Positions 19,201 to 25,333 of a stretch of DNA of 25,333 nt are shown here, piece by piece; the stretch's first letter is position 1; the number at the start of each line of letters is the position of its first letter. The notes under the pieces were generated by a model, which made no database searches, was not told the DNA's origin, and saw only the letters and a program-made list of their open reading frames with translations. The DNA comes from Branchiostoma floridae (lineage: Eukaryota; Chordata; Leptocardii; Amphioxiformes; Branchiostomatidae). The stretch is taken from positions 9,020,092 through 9,045,424 of the forward strand of contig NC_049988.1 in assembly GCF_000003815.2 (NCBI RefSeq). Reading direction: 5' to 3'. Both the position numbers and the translations under genes were made by a program.

Positions 19201-20100
19201 CCCTAACTCAGGGCTGTCTCCAGCTTTTTCCATCCCACACCATTCATTGTTTTTCCTGGTTGAATATGTACATTTTCAACAGTTTCATGTCATTTTTGGG
19301 ACAAATGGTGTAAAATAATTTCTCATCACAACAACTTCGACAAGCACATTTTTGTCCCCGACAGAAGGACGCGTCAAAAGATAATAAACTAGTCTAAACC
19401 ATAACTTTAACCCTAACCTGTCCTAGACTTGGTGCCATCCAGATTGGCTAGTTAGTCAAGGTATCAAAATGCCCTGATTTTTTTGCTAACTTACCAGCTG
19501 TTATGTTCAAATACTCTGCTTGGATCTGTGAGGTAGCGATCGCCAAAGGGGGGTCTCTTGCGAGTCTGCGTCTGACAAAAGCGTGTCTGTACACACACAA
19601 ACCTCCTGGCTAACAGGGGAAGACAAGCCAACCCAATCCTCATCCTAGCATCTCTGGTATGTCTGCAAAAATTATGACAGGAAACGAAGAAAAATTTTGT
19701 GAATATTTTGTCCCCAGAAACATACAAGTTTGTGCACTTGAATAGAAATTGAGCTTTAGTAAATGCTGTGACAGTCATATCCAGGCCACAATTTTTCTTC
19801 GTCCCCTTTTCACTAAGACTGCATAGAGCAACCCAAAAGATCATAAAACCTTTACTAGTAGCTTGCCAAAAAAGCAAAGACCCTCACAAGTCACACATGG
19901 CCCAAAAAAGAGACTGCCACTAACTAATTTTCAAGCATTTTCTCTTCAGGTGACGCTCAGATCTCTTTATTTCTACACCCTGAATTTTTAGACTCATGTC
20001 CCTACCATGCGTTATGCTGGAAAACCTGAGTCGGGTCGTTTAGTCGCCTATTTCCCCACGCCGGCCGTGTGTTTGCTTCGTTTTCACCCGGGGAAGCCAT
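13109..20100 (-). CDS. METTL2: tRNA N3-methylcytidine (m3C32) methyltransferase, METTL2/METTL8 type
   Basis: Transfers methyl from SAM to N3 of C32 in tRNA anticodon loops. In vertebrates METTL2 acts on cytosolic tRNA-Thr/Arg and METTL8 on mitochondrial tRNA-Thr/Ser. CDS order on the minus strand: 20006-20100 (1a) or 19495-19643 (1b), then 18817-18908, 17901-18382, 17179-17228, 16692-16752, 16035-16174, 14267-14373, 13802-13867 and 13109-13251. Phases agree at every junction, giving 411 (1a) or 429 (1b) residues; human METTL2A is about 378. Isoform 1a numbering: N-terminal HNAWDNVEW at about 29-37; [20 protein letters not shown] at about 73-92; a variable acidic linker at about 100-215; SAM motif I EVGCGVGN at 223-230; [12 protein letters not shown] at about 292-303; [20 protein letters not shown] at about 318-337; C-terminal [10 protein letters not shown]. 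No frameshift or missing core residue is seen. The gene is intact and divergently paired with MAK16. Confidence 0.95.
13523..13595. repeat. A-rich 37-bp tandem duplication
   Basis: Two adjacent copies of an A-run followed by a GATTT(T)AAAAA block and AGAAGAAAATCCCTA lie in METTL2 intron 8. This is a simple low-complexity duplication. Confidence 0.75.
13802..13867 (-). CDS. METTL2: METTL2 exon 8
   Basis: Encodes [20 protein letters not shown], matching the family's late catalytic-domain segment. Acceptor is CCCCAG and donor GTAACA; phases agree with exons 7 and 9. Confidence 0.94.
14267..14373 (-). CDS. METTL2: METTL2 exon 7
   Basis: Encodes [20 protein letters not shown] and [15 protein letters not shown], the highly conserved motif of the m3C methyltransferases. 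Acceptor is GTTGACAG and donor GTAAGA. Confidence 0.96.
14425..14500 (+). repeat. tRNA-derived SINE remnant
   Basis: The phrase CCCAGAGGCCCTGGGTTCAA contains a B-box-like GGTTCAATTC at 14466-14475. No good A box or cloverleaf is present, so it reads as a fragment of a tRNA-derived SINE in METTL2 intron 6, not a tRNA gene. Confidence 0.45.
14656..14915 (+). repeat. Interspersed repeat in METTL2 intron 6, copy 1
   Basis: It begins TTACCTCCATGAAATGTCAT and includes CTCAAGAACGGCTGGATGG. It closely matches 15026-15281 with scattered substitutions and a 4-bp insertion at its head. Confidence 0.85.
15026..15281 (+). repeat. Interspersed repeat in METTL2 intron 6, copy 2
   Basis: Second copy, 370 bp after the first. 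It opens with the palindrome ACCTCCATGA/TCATGGAGGT (15028-15051). ATTTCATGGAGGT at 15734-15746 is the inverted match of ACCTCCATGAAAT at 15028-15040. The full element may therefore span about 15028-15746 with short terminal inverted repeats. Confidence 0.8.
15847..15935 (+). repeat. Repeat-like segment with short hairpin
   Basis: CACTAGCCC at 15847-15855 pairs with GGGCTAGTG at 15885-15893. The following phrase GTCCTTGGGAAAGGCACT resembles a sequence common in SINE-like repeats of chordate genomes. The family assignment is a recollection only. Confidence 0.3.
16035..16174 (-). CDS. METTL2: METTL2 exon 6
   Basis: Encodes [20 protein letters not shown] through [17 protein letters not shown], the post-motif-I half of the Rossmann-like domain. 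Acceptor is CCTCACAG and donor GTAAGT. Confidence 0.95.
16482..16632. mobile_element. 151-bp MITE-like element
   Basis: TTTCCAAACTGGGGCCCAGT plus CAG at 16482-16504 matches the reverse complement of 16610-16632 at 22 of 23 positions. Weaker pairing continues inward. Size, terminal inverted repeats and absence of coding fit a miniature inverted-repeat element in METTL2 intron 5. No clear target duplication was found; ATGT on both sides is weak. Confidence 0.7.
16692..16752 (-). CDS. METTL2: METTL2 exon 5
   Basis: Encodes [20 protein letters not shown], including the acidic end of the second strand (CCDFS) expected to contact SAM. Acceptor is TTTGTACAG and donor GTGTGT. Confidence 0.94.
17076..17143. 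repeat. Perfect 33-bp inverted repeat (68-bp palindrome)
   Basis: The arm at 17076-17108 (TACTCTAAAATATATGTTAC and on) is repeated without any mismatch as its reverse complement at 17111-17143, with only AA between. It lies in METTL2 intron 4, 35 bp from the exon 4 splice donor. Confidence 0.95.
17158..17187 (-). repeat. 15-bp duplication spanning a splice donor
   Basis: Two exact adjacent copies of ACTTACTTATTTGTC (plus strand). On the gene strand each reads GACAAATAAGTAAGT, so the exon 4 end and its donor GTAAGT occur twice, 15 nt apart. Confidence 0.95.
17179..17228 (-). CDS. METTL2: METTL2 exon 4
   Basis: A 50-bp exon encoding [16 protein letters not shown], the heart of SAM-binding motif I. 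Acceptor is GTCTTGCAG and donor GTAAGT at 17173-17178. A second identical donor lies 15 nt downstream. Confidence 0.95.
17901..18382 (-). CDS. METTL2: METTL2 exon 3
   Basis: A 482-bp exon. Its first part encodes the conserved [20 protein letters not shown] and LFTEFPEL. It continues into a long Glu/Asp/Ser/Thr-rich linker and ends [12 protein letters not shown] before motif I. Donor GTCAGG is non-optimal but gives the conserved FEVGCG junction. Confidence 0.93.
18817..18908 (-). CDS. METTL2: METTL2 exon 2 (common acceptor exon)
   Basis: Encodes [20 protein letters not shown] and [10 protein letters not shown]. Its first base completes the Trp codon begun by either exon 1a or exon 1b, so both first exons can splice here in frame. 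Acceptor is CCCATCAG and donor GTCAGT. Confidence 0.94.
18909..19494. other. Intron between METTL2 exon 1b and exon 2
   Basis: No coding or RNA feature is seen in this 586-bp stretch. Short CTAACCCTAAC phrases near 19100 and 19410 are not arrays. Confidence 0.6.
19495..19643 (-). CDS. METTL2: METTL2 alternative first exon 1b (METTL8-like, putative mitochondrial)
   Basis: The ATG at 19641-19643 opens 49 codons plus two bases, ending at donor GTAAGT with phase TG|G. The N-terminal part begins [20 protein letters not shown] and carries seven Arg/Lys and no Asp/Glu before FGDRY, as expected of a mitochondrial presequence. The remainder, [18 protein letters not shown], aligns with the same segment encoded by exon 1a but looks closer to vertebrate METTL8 (LTDP..VFEHN.W). 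The frame stays open upstream to 19877, so a longer start is possible; this ATG is chosen because the leader starting here is compact. Splicing 1a to any AG acceptor inside this exon that I checked makes a TGA at the junction, which favours alternative rather than consecutive use. Confidence 0.78.
19644..20005. promoter_or_regulatory. Intron of the 1a isoform; presumed internal promoter for exon 1b
   Basis: If exon 1b is a true first exon, its transcription start should lie in this 362-bp interval. I see no TATA box or strong motif. A tiny out-of-frame ORF (ATG CTA GGA TGA) sits just upstream of the 1b start and could modulate its translation. The promoter role is inferred from position only. 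Confidence 0.3.
20006..20100 (-). CDS. METTL2: METTL2 first exon 1a (METTL2-like, presumed cytosolic)
   Basis: The ATG at 20098-20100 has strong context (ATCATGG). It encodes 31 codons plus two bases, starting [14 protein letters not shown], with acidic residues and no targeting signature. [18 protein letters not shown] follows, and the exon ends at donor GTAGGG with phase TG|G. HNAW matches vertebrate METTL2. An upstream run of ATC codons precedes the start with no other in-frame ATG nearby. Confidence 0.9.
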
Positions 20101-20445
20101 GATGATGATGATATCCGGTAGCCTCTCGCGAGGACCAGAGTATTCCAACTCAAAATAGGGGCTAAATATAAAATAGAAATATGTTTAACTAATTTTAATC
20201 CTTAAAGTATACCCACAAATGTACATATACATAAAATAATTTGATACATTTAATACTTTAAATTGAATAAGGTGATATACTATACGTTACTGATCAAATA
20301 ATTATCTTGTAAACTGGAATCTCCCTATACCTGAGTAGTATGATCCCACATTTAATCCAAGATGGTGACCGTGTGTTGGAACATGTGCTGAAGTTACGAC
20401 AAATTTTGTCACCCTTTTAGAAGCTTTTCTGGCCAAATTTCCAAG
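20101..20445. promoter_or_regulatory. Bidirectional promoter region, METTL2 / MAK16
   Basis: Only 345 bp separate the divergent start codons. Two motifs stand out: TCTCGCGAGG at 20124-20133, beside the METTL2 start, and CCAAGATGGTGACC at 20357-20370, a YY1-like site on the MAK16 side. The YY1-like site contains an ATG that would open a 9-codon upstream ORF if transcribed. No TATA box at a useful position is evident; the middle is AT-rich. Confidence 0.7.
20124..20133. promoter_or_regulatory. CTCGCGAG palindrome (BANP-type motif)
   Basis: TCTCGCGAGG differs by one base from TCTCGCGAGA, the motif bound by BANP at CpG-island and bidirectional promoters in vertebrates. It lies 24 bp upstream of the METTL2 1a ATG. 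Binding here is inferred. Confidence 0.55.
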
Positions 20446-20606
20446 ATGCAACACGACGACGTGATCTGGAGTGTCATCAACAAAGGTTTCTGCTCCTTCA
20501 AGGTCAAGACTAAGAGTCAGAAGTTCTGCCGGAATGAGTACAGTTTGACAGGGTTGTGCAACCGGGGCTCGTGTCCCCTGGCCAACAGTCAGTATGCCAC
20601 GGTTAG
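20446..20606 (+). CDS. MAK16: MAK16 exon 1
   Basis: Encodes residues 1-53 and two bases of Arg54, holding all four metal-site cysteines and [11 protein letters not shown]. Donor is AG|GTGAGA. Confidence 0.96.
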
Positions 20607-22996
20607 GTGAGATCTTAGAAATGTACTTTCTATTACTATCCCATCATAGGTATCTGTATGTTTTCTGTAGAAAATGTAAGGCACAGGTGTCAATTATTGC
20701 CGATCCCTTCTTGGCAGTTGGACATTACCGAAAGAAGAAGAAGAAGTATACTCCACCTAATACCCCCTGCATTCTGTTACACATTATAAATTATATATTT
20801 AACGTGTTACATATTTTATTGATTTACTGCTACTGTAAAAATTTAACTGATTTAAAGGTATTCCTTTGTAGCTGAAGGATGGTACTCGGCTAATTCCTGT
20901 GCTTCCTGTCAATAGGATTTTTTTTGTGTGCCATTAACAGATGTCCCTGTCAAAAGTCAGATCATTTTATATATTACAATGATAGTACATGTACTTTTGT
21001 ATGCTATGGATGAGTTTATTCCATTATCATTCCAGGGAAGAGAAAGGAGTATGTTTCCTGTACATGAAGACTATAGAGCGGGCAGCCTTCCCTGGCAGAC
21101 TGTGGGAGAAAGTCAAACTGTCCAGGAACTATGAGAAGGCTCTGCAACAGATCAGTGAAAACCTTATCTACTGGCCTTACTTCATCAGGCAAAAGGTGAG
21201 AGGACTTTTACTAGGACTTTTGATTTTGAGCAATAAAAGAACAATCTCAGAATATATTGTATATATATTGGTAGTTGATTGGTCATCTAAAATGTTAAGA
21301 GAAAATACAACTTATTATATGGGGGATCCTACTGCGCATGACAATGTGAGACATAAACAAAACATGTTTGGACCACATGTATCTCGTATGTAGCATGGTT
21401 AAGACAAATACTGTGTACAAGTCAGGGGCATTCACCTTTGACTCGCGCATGCGCAGATGGATAGGATTACTTCATTGTTGCTTATATTTCGATTGTGAAA
21501 TACTGTCCTCTGCATGCAGAGTAGAGTTTATACAATTTGTTTGTGAAAGATTTTTGCCAGCTCCGTGCTTCACTTAGTCCATTTCTTTGTAGGATAGTGT
21601 TCTGAGATTGATACCTACTAAGCCTTTTCCTTGTTTCCTACAAATCATATCACTGTGATATTAGTAATATGTTTGTTGTGTGAAACATGTTGATCAACTC
21701 ATTATCTTATGACCCCAATAACTTGATTTCTAAAATTTCTCCCCAGTGTAAGCAGAGGTTCACGAAGATCACCCAGTACCTGATCCGTATGAGGAAGCTG
21801 ACCCTGAAGCGACAGAAGAAGCTGGTTCCTCTCAGTCGGAAGGTGGAGAAGAGAGAGCGAAGGAAGGAACAGAAGGCTCTGGTCGCTGCACAGGTGGAAA
21901 ACGCTATCGAAAAAGAGCTGTTGGAGAGACTCAAACAGGTACTGTGTGTATTTAAGATTACATTGTATGTTCATTAAGTTGAAATTTCATCTTTGCAATA
22001 AACTATCCCCACTCATCTTTGTCATTCTCACCTAACCTCACACCAGTCCCGTAGCCTCACCAGCGGTATCATTATGGATAAAGTAAAACTTTAAATTCCA
22101 ACACAAATTTGGACTTAACCAAATTTTTGAGTGTTCAACTCCAGTGTCTGTCAAGGAAAGACTGGAGTTGAACAGTTGAAAATTTGGGTAATCCAGAATC
22201 AATGTACATTATACAGTCTTAATCACATAGAAGAACTTACTTGACACAGCAAAATTGCAGGGACTTTTTTATGGTCTTCTATAACTATTGAACACAGAGG
22301 TACTTACAGTGATTTTAATGTAATAATTACAATATGTAGCCAATGTTTATCATAAATCATTCAGGAGAAAGTATTTGGCAAAGCTGATTTTGTATATAAT
22401 ATTTTATGCTTTCTGTATTCTTGTACATTGGTTGTTGGGTTCATCTAGGTACATAAACAATGTGTTGGAAACAATATTTACTGCTATTGTCCTCAACAAA
22501 ACTGACATTACACATCATGGAACCTTCTAGTAAAAGATATTGTATTTTTATTGGTAAAGATATTGTCATTTTACCTGAAAATAGACACACAAATATCTAA
22601 TCCTCACAACGTGCCTTGTTTTACCTCCAGGGCACCTATGGTGACATCTACAACATATCACAGACTGCCTTTGACAAGGCCCTGGAGGAAGAAGAGGTGT
22701 CTTCAGAAAGTGAAGCTGAAGAGGAAAAAGAAGGAGAACTTGAAGAAGAGATGGAGGAGGAGAGTGAAGCTGAGGTGGAGTATGTTGAGGACTTTGAGGA
22801 AAGTGACATTTCAGACATTGAAGATGGAGACAAGTTTGCGGAAGAGTCCACCACAGATGAGGAGGATAAAGAGGAGGATGGGAAGGGCAAGGGCAAGTGG
22901 AGACCTGGGATGAGGAGGAAACGAGGGAAAGTGGAGATAGAATATGAAGAAGAGAGAGAACCTGCAAAGAGACAGACTGTTAGACTGCAACAGTAA
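20446..22996 (+). CDS. MAK16: MAK16 homolog, 60S ribosome assembly factor
   Basis: Nucleolar protein required for early 60S subunit assembly; in pre-60S particles Mak16 works with Rpf1, Rrp1 and Nsa1. CDS join: 20446-20606, 21036-21195, 21747-21938, 22631-22996. All junctions are in frame, giving 292 aa against about 300 in human. The N-terminus MQHDDVIW is the family start. Cys16, Cys28, Cys38 and Cys43 form the conserved metal-site pattern ([28 protein letters not shown]). [19 protein letters not shown] and [20 protein letters not shown] follow. A basic helical stretch (about 115-150) precedes [17 protein letters not shown]. The C-terminal third is strongly acidic with [13 protein letters not shown], then a basic [14 protein letters not shown] tail. 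It is intact and divergent from METTL2. Confidence 0.97.
20607..21035 (+). other. MAK16 intron 1
   Basis: A 429-bp GT-AG intron with acceptor CATTCCAG. No embedded feature is seen beyond an AAG run near 20735. Confidence 0.85.
21036..21195 (+). CDS. MAK16: MAK16 exon 2
   Basis: Encodes residues 55-107: [20 protein letters not shown] through [13 protein letters not shown]. It ends in phase 0 at donor GTGAGA. Confidence 0.96.
21196..21746 (+). other. MAK16 intron 2
   Basis: A 551-bp GT-AG intron ending TTCTCCCCAG. It contains a perfect NRF1-type site at 21444-21455. Confidence 0.85.
21444..21455. promoter_or_regulatory. NRF1 consensus site in MAK16 intron 2
   Basis: CGCGCATGCGCA fits the NRF1 consensus YGCGCAYGCGCR at every position, in an otherwise CpG-poor intron. 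Function is inferred from motif identity alone. Confidence 0.5.
21747..21938 (+). CDS. MAK16: MAK16 exon 3
   Basis: Encodes residues 108-171: [20 protein letters not shown], a Lys/Arg-rich stretch, and [12 protein letters not shown]. Phase 0 at both ends; donor GTACTG. Confidence 0.96.
21939..22630 (+). other. MAK16 intron 3
   Basis: A 692-bp GT-AG intron ending TTTTACCTCCAG. It contains an AATAAA at 21997-22002 in a context (GCAATAAACTATC) identical to the 3'UTR signal at 23557. It also holds the hairpin at 22111-22194. Confidence 0.85.
22111..22194. repeat. 84-nt hairpin in MAK16 intron 3
   Basis: The stem core TGTTCAACTCCAGT (22132-22145) pairs perfectly with ACTGGAGTTGAACA (22161-22174). 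Imperfect pairing extends outward through AAATTTTT/GAAAATTT blocks to about 35 bp, with a 15-nt loop. The size suits a pre-miRNA-like hairpin or a very short inverted-repeat element; nothing seen distinguishes them. Confidence 0.7.
22631..22996 (+). CDS. MAK16: MAK16 exon 4 (last coding)
   Basis: Encodes residues 172-292. It starts [20 protein letters not shown], runs through the acidic domain with [13 protein letters not shown], and ends in a basic tail RQTVRLQQ before TAA. Confidence 0.96.
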   Translation, partial: GTYGDIYNISQTAFDKALEEEEVSSESEAEEEKEGELEEEMEEESEAEVEYVEDFEESDISDIEDGDKFAEESTTDEEDKEEDGKGKGKWRPGMRRKRGKVEIEYEEEREPAKRQTVRLQQ

Positions 22997-23157
22997 AGGG
23001 CAAGATGACCTGGAAACTTGTTTGAAAATTTGAATGAACAACAAACTCACCTTCTAACAGTTTTTATTGTGAATGTGAGGATGTCATCATCATCATTAGA
23101 AACATAGTTAAGATAAAGACCACAATAGTCCTAATATTTTAAAGAATCTTTAGTATG

Positions 23158-23343
23158 TCTTGAGAATCATAAGTGGCTTAAGATGAGTATTGATCTGGTT
23201 TCACTTAAAGATGAAATGTCATTTCTGTTTCCTGTCTATTTCTTAAGAATCTTAAGTGTCTTAAGAACCTAACATTGCTATGATGTAGTGTTGATCTGGT
23301 TTTGCTTAAAGATGAAATGTCATTTTTGTTTCCTGACTATCTA
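23158..23343 (+). repeat. Two-copy tandem repeat in MAK16 3'UTR
   Basis: Copies at about 23158-23240 and 23241-23343 share TTGATCTGGTTT, CTTAAAGATGAAATGTCATT and TGTTTCCTG. Each is preceded by a TCTTRAGAATC...CTTAAG block. The second has an insertion. Confidence 0.8.
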
Positions 23344-23556
23344 TACTTGTAGCAAGTTTAAGTACAAAAATTATAATATCATTCATGGTATTAGCAACAT
23401 GTAGAAGTCATCATAGACATTTGAAATATTAACATCCTAAAATCTCATTTTCTAATGTGTATATTAGATATATGATCACCAATTAGAACATTGCCCTTTG
23501 CTATGTCCTTACATATTTATCTGTTTCTTTGTTTTTGGTTTGTACCTGTTTTCAGC

Positions 23557-23562
23557 AATAAA
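23557..23562 (+). terminator. Candidate MAK16 polyadenylation signal
   Basis: AATAAA lies 561 nt past the stop, with a second AATAAA at 23692-23697. Either could define the 3' end; both may be used. Confidence 0.55.
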
Positions 23563-23697
23563 CTATCAATACAGATATCCCTCTGCCACTTGAGACAATA
23601 TTATATGCAGTAGATATTTGGAAATGAGATGTGGAAGTTTTCTTGTACATGTATTTCCCAATCTTAATTTTTTCTTCTAATGATGGTAAGCAATAAA

Positions 23698-24404
23698 AGG
23701 CTCTTGAACATAGTATCCTCCTATGTACATGCAAGTCATCACACCAGAAGCAATTTTCAAGGAGTGTTTTTCATTAAAATGTTTGGCTCTCCAAATTTTC
23801 CACTAGTAACTTGGTTTTTCCAACACTATATATTCCAACACTGAAGAACGTTTTATGCTAATATAGACTGGGTAATAGGTTTCAAAAACACCTTGACAAG
23901 TTTCAAAGATACCAGGCATAGACATAGTCTTCAGACTTAGAAGTTAGATGTAACGTTAAGTGTATTAAGTAAAGAGAACATAGACTTCATCAATCATCAC
24001 TGTAAACATCCCCCCACCAAAGGTGTATGGTACACTGTATACACGATACACATATATCATACATATATGTATTAACACTTTATTTTGATTTTCAAACAAT
24101 ATTCAATAGTGACGAATAATATCACATTTTGCATCACAAAAGCTATACAGTTGCCTGCAATCATCTCTTCAACCTTTGTTTCCTAAGATAAAGTTGGTAG
24201 GCCTGAAAATCATAGCCTCATAAAAAAGTATGTGCCATTTTATCGTCTGAATCACTGTGAATCGGTGAGTTTTATATGCGCGAAAAAAAGGTAGTAAATT
24301 TTTGCATTTTGTCGTAAGAAAACGGACTCTTCAATCCTACATTATACATTTGTCTCCCGTCAACACTCTCCCAGCCCACCTGCACGGTGTCAACTCTCGT
24401 AGAA
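23698..24404. other. Intergenic spacer between MAK16 and the next gene
   Basis: No coding exon is recognised. It is AT-rich, with a short ATACACATATATCATACATA-type run near 24045-24070. Confidence 0.6.
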
Positions 24405-24606
24405 TCTCGCGAGATCACACCTGTTGTGATCGATGATTTATCCATATGTAATTTCACCCAACCATTTCCAGTGCTCAGTCACAGACAGACCGCGCTCTGC
24501 GTAAGTCCTTCCTTGCCCATATTCCTACGACACGTGGGACAGTTGTATATCCCTCTGGGACTAATTTATCACTAGCTGCTGACGAACTTGCCCTTCTTAA
24601 ATCGAA
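24405..24606 (+). promoter_or_regulatory. Promoter / 5'UTR region of the third gene
   Basis: A perfect TCTCGCGAGA palindrome lies at 24405-24414 and a CACGTG E-box at 24531-24536, 70 bp before the ATG. CpG content rises toward the coding exon. TCTCGCGAGA is the BANP-bound motif known from TATA-less promoters. The start site itself cannot be seen. Confidence 0.6.
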
Positions 24607-24885
24607 ATGGATTCTGAAACTGTAGAAACAGGTGTCAACGCCGAGAACGCGCCAGCCGAGGCGCCGTCGGTGCCGGAAGTAGGAGTGAACGGCGACCTGG
24701 GCAGGGGTGAGCCCGACGGCCTGAGCGAGCCAGACCGGGCCGGCGAATCCAGCGTCCCCGACGGAGTGGTCACCTGTTCCGAGCCCGAATCACCCAGGAT
24801 AGAAGACGAGCCCGACCCGAAAGAAAAACGTGAGATGATCATCACGGAACTGAAGACAGGACAGCCCAGAGCGAGTTTGAAAAAG
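24607..24885 (+). CDS. First coding exon of an unrecognised gene
   Basis: The ATG (CGAAATGG) opens 93 codons that end exactly at a strong donor, AAAAAG|GTGAGC, in phase 0. The product begins MDSETVETGVNAENAPAEAP and is low-complexity and acidic (Glu, Asp, Pro, Gly, Ser). It closes with a more ordered KREMIITELKTGQPRASLKK that probably leads into a folded domain encoded beyond the window. GC and CpG content are well above the neighbourhood, typical of a promoter-proximal exon. I do not recognise the family; the acidic N-terminus would suit a nuclear protein, but that is a guess. Confidence 0.8.
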
Positions 24886-25333
24886 GTGAGCTGCGTGTCT
24901 AGGTGGATCATGTTCATCCATCTGGTACAGGTGGTACCGAGCACTATTCTATAGCCGTCACTACAGACACCAAGAACCGTGGTACAGGCTACGCTTCGTG
25001 TTGTCTGACAGGGAAGTAGTTTTAGACAGAACACCGTGAAGAGGACCATTGTACTCTGGGACGTTCTTGCACAACATGAACATTTTAGTACTAGGTCAGA
25101 GACAGGTCGGGCTGGTTGTCCTGCCTTAAGGCCAGTACAGGTGGGTTTTCACGGTCCAATAGAAGTTTGGGTGTGCAGGAAAGCTCCAGACTAATTACAA
25201 GAGGCTTGGTACGGTGTGGTCTCGGCACTGTAGTCACAAGAAACTCTCCACAAAGGCAAGGTCTGAACTGTTAGAATAGAAGTCGAATGTGTGCCAGAAT
25301 GATCTTTCAGGTATTATATTAGTCTGGATGTCT
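24886..25333 (+). other. Start of intron 1 of the third gene
   Basis: Non-coding sequence after the donor. No second exon is evident before the window ends. Confidence 0.6.

Noticed and set aside
19085-19420. CTAACCCTAAC phrases suggesting interstitial telomeric repeats
   Set aside because: Only two short imperfect occurrences are present, with no tandem array.
19491-19877. 128-aa minus-strand open frame taken whole as exon 1b
   Set aside because: The upstream part has no family resemblance. Only the last 49 codons fit a leader plus the conserved segment, so the downstream ATG is preferred.
20006-20010. The TAG one base after the METTL2 exon 1a Trp codon, as evidence for a truncated gene
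   Set aside because: It is part of the GTAGGG splice donor; splicing to exon 2 keeps the frame and restores the conserved DNVEW sequence.
22566-22967. Long Ser/Pro/Leu-rich minus-strand open frames over MAK16 exon 4
   Set aside because: These are complements of the Glu/Asp/Lys-rich coding sequence of MAK16.
24597-25049. 150-aa minus-strand open frame overlapping the third gene
   Set aside because: It is the antisense shadow of the GC-rich plus-strand exon, which has a better start and an exact splice donor.

Overview
The window looks like nuclear DNA from an invertebrate deuterostome, most likely a cephalochordate (amphioxus, Branchiostoma); the species call is an inference. The evidence is AT-rich non-coding DNA, small exons with standard GT-AG introns, and two genes very close to vertebrate METTL2 and MAK16. 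Old interspersed repeat families also recur in introns and spacers. No prokaryotic feature, CRISPR array or intact tRNA/rRNA gene was seen.

Positions 1-8.7 kb are repeat-dominated. A 216-bp satellite fills about 1-1445, and a strongly diverged relic monomer seems to lie at 2265-2400. At 3265-8171 sits a 4.9-kb foldback element. It has long inverted arms, about fifty 51-bp tandem repeats in its core, a 9-bp target duplication (TGGCTTATA) and no transposase gene. A short inverted match outside the duplication suggests it landed in an older element. Positions 8.7-13 kb hold one weak candidate exon, octamer-rich duplicated repeats and the METTL2 3' region.

Positions 13109-20100 (minus strand) encode a complete tRNA m3C32 methyltransferase of the METTL2/METTL8 family. 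It has eight shared coding exons and two alternative first coding exons. Exon 1a gives a METTL2-like, presumably cytosolic N-terminus. Exon 1b gives a METTL8-like N-terminus preceded by an Arg-rich, acid-free leader resembling a mitochondrial presequence. Both end in the same phase and join the same exon 2 in frame (411 and 429 residues). One unduplicated gene may therefore make the two isoforms that vertebrates make from separate genes; this is the main discovery candidate.

Head-to-head with it, 345 bp away, MAK16 (20446-22996, plus, four exons, 292 aa) encodes a 60S ribosome-assembly factor. A third gene starts at 24607 (plus); only its first, acidic coding exon is visible and I do not recognise it. 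The METTL2/MAK16 promoter and the third promoter both carry a CTCGCGAG-core palindrome. The gene pair joins two parts of the translation machinery, tRNA modification and large-subunit assembly, so co-regulation is plausible but unproven.
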